Below the pieces are notes generated by a model that ran no database searches, had not been told where the DNA came from, and saw nothing but the letters and a program-made list of their open reading frames with translations. The position numbers and the translations under genes are program-made. Positions 23,215 to 30,038 of a stretch of DNA of 35,340 nt are shown piece by piece (within the stretch, counting starts at the first letter, position 1; each line of letters opens with the position of its first letter). This DNA comes from Candidatus Poribacteria bacterium (GTDB lineage Bacteria; Poribacteria; WGA-4E; WGA-3G), in contig JAJEEK010000028.1 in NCBI GenBank assembly GCA_022821065.1, positions 1 through 35,340 on the forward strand, read 5' to 3'.

Positions 23215-23999
23215 CCAAGATTCCACACTGCAGTAGCATACTTGGTCTTAGCAAGGGTCTCTGCCTGTTTCCGCTCTGCTAATAGCAATTTTCCTGACTT
23301 AAACGTAATTCCGAGATTGAATGTTTCAGATATTGCTTGGATGAGTGCTTTTCGGGTTATAGAGCGGTCATCTGTATTATTAATAGCCGTCGATTTTTCT
23401 CGCAGCATCTGCTGGGTATCTGGGTCCTTTGAGACGCGTGTGAGTATTTCGGGAGGTGGCATATCCAAGGATATATAGCCTTGAAACATGATCCCGTGTC
23501 GGTTACGCCTGACAGAAACACCTGCCAATTTCTTGTTATTATCCGACATCACATCGTGTTCCGCGGGATTCGTCAGGCAGATATTTTCGGTAGTTTCGGT
23601 GGTGTCTGGGCAACCCGCATAGCATTGTGCTGGGATACCGAGTTTCTGGAACGCTTGGATGATCGATTGCCCGATGCGTTGGTATACGTTGGCGACACTG
23701 ATTTCTCCGTCCGTACGTGGAAAAATAAATGTATAAGTCAGCTCCCACCCGTGTACAACGGTGCCGCCGCCGGTCATCCGTTTAACGAGTTCGATGCCGT
23801 CTGCGCGGCACGCGTCTATGTCAACCTCTGCGGCGATATCTTGGAAGTAGCCGAAACTGAATGCAGGTTGCGTCCAACCGTAGAAACGGAGCGTTGGGTT
23901 CGGCTGTTCCGCCTGTGCAAGTAGGATTGCCTCGTCAACTGCCATATTCATCGCCGCGTTATTTTTTCCCATGTTCAGGAGTCTACCGATGGTTTCCAT
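23211..23999 (-). CDS. Lipoate-protein ligase A/octanoyltransferase (LipM) family protein
   Basis: The 262-residue protein has the biotin/lipoate ligase catalytic fold and should attach or transfer a lipoyl or octanoyl group to lipoyl domains of dehydrogenase complexes. Visible motifs are the NMAVDEAIL start, LRFYGWTQPAFSFGYFQ, KRMTGGGTVVHG and NKKLAGVSVRRNRHGIMFQG, with the conserved lysine near 157. C141 in ENICLT sits where LipM octanoyltransferases have their catalytic cysteine, which favours a transferase, but a ligase is not excluded. The ATG at 23999 overlaps the upstream stop by one base (TAATG). A longer reading from 24065 lacks this logic. Confidence 0.82.
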   Translation of the reverse strand: METIGRLLNMGKNNAAMNMAVDEAILLAQAEQPNPTLRFYGWTQPAFSFGYFQDIAAEVDIDACRADGIELVKRMTGGGTVVHGWELTYTFIFPRTDGEISVANVYQRIGQSIIQAFQKLGIPAQCYAGCPDTTETTENICLTNPAEHDVMSDNNKKLAGVSVRRNRHGIMFQGYISLDMPPPEILTRVSKDPDTQQMLREKSTAINNTDDRSITRKALIQAISETFNLGITFKSGKLLLAERKQAETLAKTKYATAVWNLG

Positions 24000-24631
24000 T
24001 AGGATAGTGGGACGCGGCACACTGCTGTGGTGTGTGCATCGCAATACCAGAAATACCCATCCCAATAGGTCATTCCGTGTGGTTCGGGGTGTGGTTCTGG
24101 TATCTCAATTTTGTTGAGATGTTTACCGTCTTCTGGGTCAAGATGGAAGATCGCGCGATGGTTGGTTTCAACACACCAGAGGTCGTCGCCGACCCATGCG
24201 ATGCCATGTGGTCGGTCGCCGGGAGCAGGGAGCGTGTGTATCACCTTGAAACCGTCTTCAACGTCTACCTGATAAACGGTAGCGGAAGGGGGGACTGCCA
24301 GCCAGAGTTTGTTATCGCGCCATTCTAAGCCGTGTGCACCGGTCTGTCCTGCGCCGGGTGTCTCGAAAGATGCGAGTGTTTCACCGCTTTCTGGGTCGGC
24401 GGATAAGATTTCGCAACTGTAGGTAGATGCGAGCCAGAGCGTGTCGCCTGTGTCTGTGATACCGCTGCCTCTGTCGGAGCCGGTGTCAAGCGTCTTTTTC
24501 ACATCGCCGTCGTAGGAGACGAGGTGTACCTCGTTGGTTTGCTGGTCGAGTATCCAGAGTCCGTCTTCGGTGGCTTGCATTCCGTTGGGTTGTGGACCTG
24601 GAGCATCAAAAATTTTTTCGATTGTGGGCAT
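23999..24631 (-). CDS. Beta-propeller protein (SMP-30/NHL-like)
   Basis: The 210-residue protein is made of five or so similar segments of about 40-45 residues with a repeated DGLWILD, DTLWLAS, NKLWLAV, DDLWCVE, GYFWYCD pattern, which fits a beta-propeller such as the SMP-30 or glutamine cyclotransferase-like families. No signal peptide is seen, so it is probably cytoplasmic. No catalytic residues can be assigned. The ATG follows GGAGG by 6 nt, and the stop overlaps the lipoate/octanoyl transferase start. The three genes from here to 22138 overlap end to start and form one operon. Confidence 0.75.
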   Translation of the reverse strand: MPTIEKIFDAPGPQPNGMQATEDGLWILDQQTNEVHLVSYDGDVKKTLDTGSDRGSGITDTGDTLWLASTYSCEILSADPESGETLASFETPGAGQTGAHGLEWRDNKLWLAVPPSATVYQVDVEDGFKVIHTLPAPGDRPHGIAWVGDDLWCVETNHRAIFHLDPEDGKHLNKIEIPEPHPEPHGMTYWDGYFWYCDAHTTAVCRVPLS

Positions 24632-24656
24632 GGGATACCTCCACTTGTGGTCTGTC

Positions 24657-24758
24657 TTATTGAGCCTTTATTCTATGTAGTTTTTGGAGGGAAGTCAAGG
24701 AAATTTTTAGCCAAGGGGCGAGTGCCGGAGAAAGTTGTACATCAATCCAAAACTTCAT
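24657..24758 (-). pseudogene. Truncated DUF5615 PIN-like toxin remnant
   Basis: An ATG at 24758-24756 overlaps the stop of the DUF433 antitoxin gene (ATGA). Its first 17 residues, MKFWIDVQLSPALAPWL, match the N-terminus of DUF5615 (Mut7-C/PIN-like) toxins that normally pair with DUF433. The similarity then stops and the frame ends after 33 residues; the family is usually about 110 residues. The rest of the toxin, including later catalytic acids, is gone, so this is probably an inactivated toxin. Confidence 0.7.
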
Positions 24759-24967
24759 GCGGCAATTACAGGATGATTAATTTTTTGTGAGGCAAATTGG
24801 AGACAAGCGACAATGTCTTCATATTCCAACAGTGGCATTTCGTCAAGAATTTTTTCAAAAGAGAGCCCAGCTGCCAGCAAATCTAAGACATCTGTTACCC
24901 GAATCCGCATCCCTCGAATGCACGGGCGTCCACCGCACTGCTCTGGATTAAAAGTTATTCTGTTCAT
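24755..24967 (-). CDS. DUF433 family antitoxin (VapB45-like)
   Basis: The 70-residue protein is a complete DUF433 member: MNRITFNPEQCGGRPCIRGM, then RIRVTDVLDLLAAGLSFEKIL, and the closing LEYEDIVACLQFASQKI. DUF433 proteins have a helix-turn-helix-like fold and are the antitoxins of DUF5615 toxins. The ATG at 24967 follows AGGG by about 10 nt. Downstream, only the N-terminus of the toxin survives, so this antitoxin is an orphan in this copy and may now protect against toxins encoded elsewhere or be drifting. Confidence 0.88.
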   Translation of the reverse strand: MNRITFNPEQCGGRPCIRGMRIRVTDVLDLLAAGLSFEKILDEMPLLEYEDIVACLQFASQKINHPVIAA

Positions 24968-25112
24968 GATCTATATTCCCTTTGCGTCTAACTTTACTAT
25001 AGTTTGGACAGTTTTGTTTTTTTATGTAGTTGTTCACAATTGTAGCATCTTTGAAAGTGGTTGTCAAACATTTCGAGAGTCATGTTGAGGTGTTGGGTGT
25101 CTCAATATTGGT

Positions 25113-25141
25113 TTGCAAGCTGCCCCAAAAAGTGGTATAAT
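25113..25141 (+). promoter_or_regulatory. Sigma70-type promoter for argG
   Basis: TTGCAA (25113-25118) and TATAAT (25136-25141) are separated by 17 bp, 38 bp before the argG start. The -10 box is perfect. No clear ArgR box is seen around it. Confidence 0.7.
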
Positions 25142-25178
25142 TCCACCATAATTAAACACAATACTTTGGAGATTACTT

Positions 25179-26417
25179 TTGAATATTGATACATTAAAAG
25201 GGAAAACGGTTGGTGCTGCTGTTTCGGGTGGTTTGGATAGCTGCACGATTACGAAATGGTTGGTTGATAACGGGGTCAATGTTGTCTGTTTTACGGCGGA
25301 CCTCGGTCAACCCGACGAGCGGGACGTTTCTGAAATCCGGGAGCGAATGTTGGCGTGTGGTGCCGAAGAGGCGGTTATTATAGATGCACAGGACGCGCTT
25401 GCGGCAGATGGTATCCGGCTTATCCAGTGCCAAGCGATGTATGAAGGTGGTTATTGGAATACGACGGGCATTGCGCGGCACGTTACGGTGAAGGCACTTC
25501 TACCAGAGATGGAGAAACGCGGTATCTCTATTTTAACGCATGGTGCCACGGGTAGAGGCAACGACCAGGTGCGTTTCCAACTGGCTACGAATATGCTGAA
25601 TCCGCATTTCTCTGTCTACGCGCCGTGGCGGGATCCAGAATTTCTCAAAGTGTTTGGTGGTAGAAAAGAGATGATAGACTTCTGCGAAGCGCACAACCTA
25701 CCGATTACTGCGACGCACGAGAAACCGTACTCCACCGACGCGAACCTGCTTGGACTCACACATGAAGCCGGACGACTCGAATCGTTGAAAACACCAGCGG
25801 GATTTATCAATCCGGGTATGGGAGTCCATCCGAAAGACGCGCCTGACGATGTAGAACACTTTACCGTTACCTTTGCGCGTGGAACGCCAGTTGAAGTCAA
25901 CGGTAGCCCCGTTACACCGCTTCAAAGTCTGCTGGAGGCGAACCGTATTGGTGGACGGAACGGTGTCGGCATCGGTATTCATACTGTTGAGAACCGGTTT
26001 GTTGGTATTAAGAGCCGCGGGGTCTATGAATCTCCGGGGATGGAGCTGCTTGGTAAGTGTTACGAGTACCTGCTCCAGCTGATTTTGGACAGACGTGCGC
26101 GCCGCCATTTTGATAGCGTGGCTCCAGTTATCGCAGAACAGATTTATCAAGGTTACTGGTTTGATGCTGCGACACAGGCGTTGCTATCCTCGATTCAGCC
26201 GCTAACCGACTTGGCGAGTGGAACGATTACAGTTGCACTGTATAAAGGAAATGTCGCGTTTTACGCTGCTGGTGGTGCATCGCATTCGCTCTATTCGGAG
26301 GAGACCGCATCTATGGAGGCGATCGGTGACTTTGATCATACGGATTCAGAAGGATTTTTAGGGGTACTTGGCGTAGGTGCCCGGGCATCGGCAGTCGCTG
26401 GACAGACGCAGGAGTAA
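25179..26417 (+). CDS. argG: Argininosuccinate synthase
   Basis: ArgG joins citrulline and aspartate with ATP to make argininosuccinate in arginine synthesis. The ATP pyrophosphatase loop SGGLDS is at residues 16-21. THGATGRGNDQVRFQ (120-134) is the conserved substrate and ATP motif, and YSTDANLLGLTHEAGRLE and the GGRNGVGIG turn are also typical. The length of 412 residues fits the common short form. The start is TTG at 25179, 7 nt after GGAG; no ATG is available. It is a single gene with its own promoter and converges on moxR with 3 bp between stops. Confidence 0.95.
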   Translation: MNIDTLKGKTVGAAVSGGLDSCTITKWLVDNGVNVVCFTADLGQPDERDVSEIRERMLACGAEEAVIIDAQDALAADGIRLIQCQAMYEGGYWNTTGIARHVTVKALLPEMEKRGISILTHGATGRGNDQVRFQLATNMLNPHFSVYAPWRDPEFLKVFGGRKEMIDFCEAHNLPITATHEKPYSTDANLLGLTHEAGRLESLKTPAGFINPGMGVHPKDAPDDVEHFTVTFARGTPVEVNGSPVTPLQSLLEANRIGGRNGVGIGIHTVENRFVGIKSRGVYESPGMELLGKCYEYLLQLILDRRARRHFDSVAPVIAEQIYQGYWFDAATQALLSSIQPLTDLASGTITVALYKGNVAFYAAGGASHSLYSEETASMEAIGDFDHTDSEGFLGVLGVGARASAVAGQTQE

Positions 26418-26420
26418 AAT

Positions 26421-27413
26421 TTAAGGCACCTCAAGTTTTGCGAACACTTGTGCGATGATACTTTCGACATCTTGTCCATCTGCTTCGGCTTCGTAACTGA
26501 TGATGACGCGATGCCTTAGCACATCCATACCGATGGCGTGAATGTCTTCAGGTGTGACGTAGCCGCGCTCGGAGAGAAATGCTCTTGCTCTCGCGGCGAA
26601 AGCGAGAAAGATACTTGCCCGCGGTGATGCGCCGTACTCGATAAGTGTGCTGAGTTCGTCCAGCTGATACGCTTCGGGTGTGCGCGTCGCACATACCAAA
26701 TCGACAATATAATTCTCCAACTGTTCTGCCATATAGATGTTTCGGACGACTTCTCGGAACCGAATAATATCGTCGGGTGAAATCACTGGTTGGATATCCG
26801 GTATTTCTTCAGTTGTCATCCGTCGGAGGATTTGTAATTCCTCTGCATGTGAGGGGTAGTCAACTTTAATCTTGAGCATAAACCTGTCTATCTGTGCCTC
26901 CGGTAGCGGGTAGGTACCTTCATGCTCGATTGGGTTTTGGGTTGCCAAGACGAGGAACGGGTCATCAAGTGGGTATGTTGTGCCGCCGATCGTGACTTGC
27001 CGTTCTTGCATGGCTTCGAGGAGCGCGCTTTGGACTTTCGCGGGGGCGCGGTTGATCTCATCGGCGAGGATGACGTTGGCGAAAATGGGTCCCTTTTTGG
27101 TGTAAAAATCGCCCTGTTGCTGATCGTAGATGAGTGTGCCGATCAGGTCGGCGGGGAGTAGATCAGGGGTGAACTGAAGACGGTTGAAGGAGGCATCAAT
27201 CGTCTGTGCGAGTGCACTCACAGCAGTCGTTTTTGCGAGTCCGGGGACCCCTTCGAGTAGGATGTGTCCGTTGCAGAGCAATCCGATGATTAGTCCTTCG
27301 AGCAACGCTTTCTGACCGACGATCACTTTCCCTGTTTCTGTGAGTATCTGCTGAACGAGCCCGCTATCTGCTTGGATGCGGGCATTCATCGCGTCTAAAT
27401 CGTAGTTTTTCAA
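26421..27413 (-). CDS. MoxR family AAA+ ATPase
   Basis: The protein has 330 residues. The Walker A motif GVPGLAKT is at 55-62, Walker B VILADEI at 114-120, followed by the NRAPAKVQSALLEAMQERQV box, a sensor-1 LATQNP and the C-terminal MoxR lid (EYGASPRASIFLAFAARARA). MoxR ATPases usually work with VWA-domain proteins as chaperone-like systems; the VWA membrane protein at 30039-32456 is a candidate partner. The usual DUF58 partner is not adjacent. The start is a TTG at 27413 after AAGG with a 10-nt spacer; an ATG eight codons later has no ribosome binding site. Confidence 0.93.
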   Translation of the reverse strand: MKNYDLDAMNARIQADSGLVQQILTETGKVIVGQKALLEGLIIGLLCNGHILLEGVPGLAKTTAVSALAQTIDASFNRLQFTPDLLPADLIGTLIYDQQQGDFYTKKGPIFANVILADEINRAPAKVQSALLEAMQERQVTIGGTTYPLDDPFLVLATQNPIEHEGTYPLPEAQIDRFMLKIKVDYPSHAEELQILRRMTTEEIPDIQPVISPDDIIRFREVVRNIYMAEQLENYIVDLVCATRTPEAYQLDELSTLIEYGASPRASIFLAFAARARAFLSERGYVTPEDIHAIGMDVLRHRVIISYEAEADGQDVESIIAQVFAKLEVP

Positions 27414-27463
27414 TTTTAATTTACCTTGCGAGAGAACAGCGTGAATTTGGCGACTGACGGTTA

Positions 27464-28822
27464 TTAATCAAAAAACGGTTGTGTTTCGCCTTCTTGGAAG
27501 GACTGTTCAAGCCACGGATCCTTTGTTTTCTGTCTGAATTCAATAACTTTTCGGCGCATCTCATTGGCTGTATCTTGTAATTCTGGTGCGTTAATGAGAT
27601 TTTTCGATTCCGCTGGGTCGTTCTGAATATCAAACAATGCCTCACGACTCTGTTGTATAAAATCAGTACGCTGGCGTTCACCGAGTTGTTGGACGTTATC
27701 GTTCCGGACGGCTGTCCATGAGATCGAGCGGAACAGATCGCTTGGTAGCGGTGTTTCGAGTTGATACGCGAGATTTCGGACGTATTTGTACCGTCTGCCA
27801 CGTAGGACACGATATGGGTAGTAGTTTGTTACTTCGTGGAAGCAGTGAGAGAAATAGGTTTCTTCCCATTCGCCGTTTCCGGGGTGTGCGCTGTCGTCTT
27901 CAAGAATGGAGAGAATTGAGTTACCCGGAAGTGCGTCATCGCCATCTGGATGCGCGACACCGCACCAGTCTAACATTGTCGGGCAGAAATCTACCCAGTT
28001 GACGAGTGCTTGGTTGTGGAAGCCGCGTTTCTGTTGCGTCGGGCTGGAGATAAGGAGTGGGCAGTGGTGTCCGCTGTCGAAACTTGATGCCTTCGCGCCA
28101 GGGAACGGCATGGCATGATCGGTTGTAACGAAGACGAGGGTTTCATCTGCGCGTCCAGAAGCGTCAAGTGCGTCCAAAACCGCGCCGACAACGGCATCCC
28201 ATCGAGAAACGCTTTCGTAATAGTCTGCGAGGTCTTCACGGACTGCTGGTACGTCTGGTAAGAAATTCGGTACAATGATTTCATCGGGCGCATAAGAGGA
28301 CGGTTCGATCCCAGCGGGAGTCTGGTCGTTTCCGAATCCTTTGCCTGCGCGGTGCGGATGCGTACTCCCGATATGGAGATAGAAAGGTGTGTCTGCGTTC
28401 TCGTTAAGGAATTGCGTGACCTTTGTTGCCATGTCCGATGGGCTCCGAGCGTTGACTCTCGGTTCAAAATCGAAGGGATAGACGGTGTCTGGGGCGACAT
28501 GCTTTTTTCCGATACACGCCGTAGCAAATCCGTGTGCCTTTAGGATTTTTGGTACGGATTGCATGTATTCATGTGTCCGAAATCCGTGGATTCCATGGCA
28601 ATGTCCGTATTGTCCGTGGGTATGGCTGTGTTGTCCGGTAAGGATACAGGCGCGGCTGACTGCACAGGATGGACTTGTGCAGAATGCGTGATCAAACACG
28701 ACACCACGTTCTGCGAAAGCATCGATGTGTGGGGTTCGGATGACATCGTTTCCGTAGCATTTTGCGATACGGCTCCAATCGTCAGCGATGACGAACATTA
28801 CGTTTTTATATGAATGGTTCAT
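27464..28822 (-). CDS. Sulfatase resembling heparan N-sulfatase (SGSH)
   Basis: The 452-residue protein belongs to the type I sulfatase/alkaline phosphatase superfamily. Metal-binding D14-D15 (IADDW) and the formylglycine-site C53 in SCAVSRACILTG are visible; the usual proline or alanine of C-x-P/A-S-R is a valine here. ACIGKKHVAPDTVYPFDF and the HTHGQYGH stretch closely match human sulfamidase SGSH. It probably desulfates an amino sugar glycan, but the substrate is inferred. No export signal is seen from the ATG at 28822, which follows GGAG by 4 nt. A longer frame from 28921 is rejected for lack of a ribosome site. Confidence 0.88.
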   Translation of the reverse strand: MNHSYKNVMFVIADDWSRIAKCYGNDVIRTPHIDAFAERGVVFDHAFCTSPSCAVSRACILTGQHSHTHGQYGHCHGIHGFRTHEYMQSVPKILKAHGFATACIGKKHVAPDTVYPFDFEPRVNARSPSDMATKVTQFLNENADTPFYLHIGSTHPHRAGKGFGNDQTPAGIEPSSYAPDEIIVPNFLPDVPAVREDLADYYESVSRWDAVVGAVLDALDASGRADETLVFVTTDHAMPFPGAKASSFDSGHHCPLLISSPTQQKRGFHNQALVNWVDFCPTMLDWCGVAHPDGDDALPGNSILSILEDDSAHPGNGEWEETYFSHCFHEVTNYYPYRVLRGRRYKYVRNLAYQLETPLPSDLFRSISWTAVRNDNVQQLGERQRTDFIQQSREALFDIQNDPAESKNLINAPELQDTANEMRRKVIEFRQKTKDPWLEQSFQEGETQPFFD

Positions 28823-28850
28823 GGTTCTCCTCTTCACTCGGACACGCACG

Positions 28851-29321
28851 TTATTCGTCTTCGCTATTGAGATTTTCGTTTTCCCAATCTTCTTCGGTGT
28901 AGGTAATACCATGCTTCTCACAGAACTGTTTGAAGCGCTCGAGATCTTCCTGTCGCGTTTTTGCCACTGCCTTGGGTACGGCTTCGGCTACGGCTTCGGC
29001 TACGGCTTTCTCTATGATCTCTGGCATTTTCTTTCGCAATTCCCAATACATAATCATCCTCCTCATGTGGGGGAGTATCATAAAAAATACTGCCTCAACA
29101 AATCCAAACCTGGCTAATGAAGACAGTGTGGACCTGACCGCAACGATCTTCGATTGATCCACAAGAAACTCCCAAGTTGTAAGTCCTACTGCTGCTATAC
29201 AAAAAATAATTCCGTATAACAGGAGCGATATGTTATATTTTCTGCGCGGGATCAGCATCCCAAGCACGGACACTGTATCATCTTCCTGCATGAAATCGGA
29301 GAGCCAATCTTTATCCTTCAA
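28851..29321 (-). CDS. Two-helix membrane protein with alanine-rich coiled segment
   Basis: The 156-residue protein has two hydrophobic helices near residues 31-53 and 68-87, then a helix built from AVAE/AVPK-type tetrads (about 105-120) and an acidic tail. The tetrads are encoded by a 12-bp tandem repeat (TACGGCTTCGGC, near 28977-29012 on the plus strand), so the repeat number may vary. The start is TTG at 29321, 6 nt after AGGA. No family is recognised. It lies 28 bp before the sulfatase start and may be co-transcribed. Confidence 0.6.
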   Translation of the reverse strand: MKDKDWLSDFMQEDDTVSVLGMLIPRRKYNISLLLYGIIFCIAAVGLTTWEFLVDQSKIVAVRSTLSSLARFGFVEAVFFMILPHMRRMIMYWELRKKMPEIIEKAVAEAVAEAVPKAVAKTRQEDLERFKQFCEKHGITYTEEDWENENLNSEDE

Positions 29322-29366
29322 AATGTTTCCTGTTCTATTTTAGTACAGTTAATGGCAAAGACGGAG

Positions 29367-29933
29367 CTACTCGAAAAGTTGTGAGACCGGACAGGTAAAC
29401 CCCGGCACGACATCTTCACCTGTGAGTGTATCTTCGCCCGTAAGCAGTGCCATATCTCTTTCGGAACGATAGACCGTCACCGTTTTAGAACGGGGATCCA
29501 GGACCCAGACAAGGCGAGTTCCGGCGTTCAGATAGACAAACGCTTTGTCTACAATTCGCCACTGAACGTCTGTCGGTGAAACCACCTCAATCGCCAAATC
29601 GGGCGGTATCGGGAAACCTGTGTTTTCGTCTTCATCCAATCGAGAAGTTGAAACAAACGCCACATCTGGCTTCAGGCCCCGTTCACCCACCTGAAAAGCT
29701 GCCTCTACATGGACCTCTCCTAACTGATTCCTCTCCACATGCCGATCCAAATACCGGATAACGTTGACACTAATTTTGCTATGTATCCTTGGTGCTGGTG
29801 ACATCGGCACTAATTTTCCTTTACCGTATTCGTATCCGTCTACATCGTTCTCAAGAAATTCCGTCAACGTCATGGAGGCCTGTTCTGGTGCGCGAGTCCC
29901 ATGTGCAACTTCGTGGAGTTCTTGTCGTGTCAT
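29367..29933 (-). CDS. Uma2 family PD-(D/E)XK nuclease-like protein (DUF820)
   Basis: The 188-residue protein fits the Uma2/DUF820 family. LKPDVAFV (around D90) and PPDLAIEVVSPTD (E116) are the expected acidic active-site strands, with K130 in the next helix and YLNAGTRLVWVLDP following. The fold is that of restriction-type PD-(D/E)XK nucleases, but the biological role of the family is not known. The ATG follows GGAA by 6 nt. It stands alone between the VWA gene and the small membrane protein, with about 105 bp of gene-free DNA upstream. Confidence 0.87.
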   Translation of the reverse strand: MTRQELHEVAHGTRAPEQASMTLTEFLENDVDGYEYGKGKLVPMSPAPRIHSKISVNVIRYLDRHVERNQLGEVHVEAAFQVGERGLKPDVAFVSTSRLDEDENTGFPIPPDLAIEVVSPTDVQWRIVDKAFVYLNAGTRLVWVLDPRSKTVTVYRSERDMALLTGEDTLTGEDVVPGFTCPVSQLFE

Positions 29934-30038
29934 GTTTCATTCCTCTGTGCGTGGGTGCTCTGTGGGGTTTATTGTAACATCTAACGTTGCGTTTGTCAAG
30001 AAAGCGTTACGAGGTTATGTACTGTGGTGCGTTTTTTG

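Noticed and set aside
24032..24328. Plus-strand open frame over the beta-propeller gene
   Set aside because: It is antisense to a gene with repeated propeller motifs and a good ribosome site.
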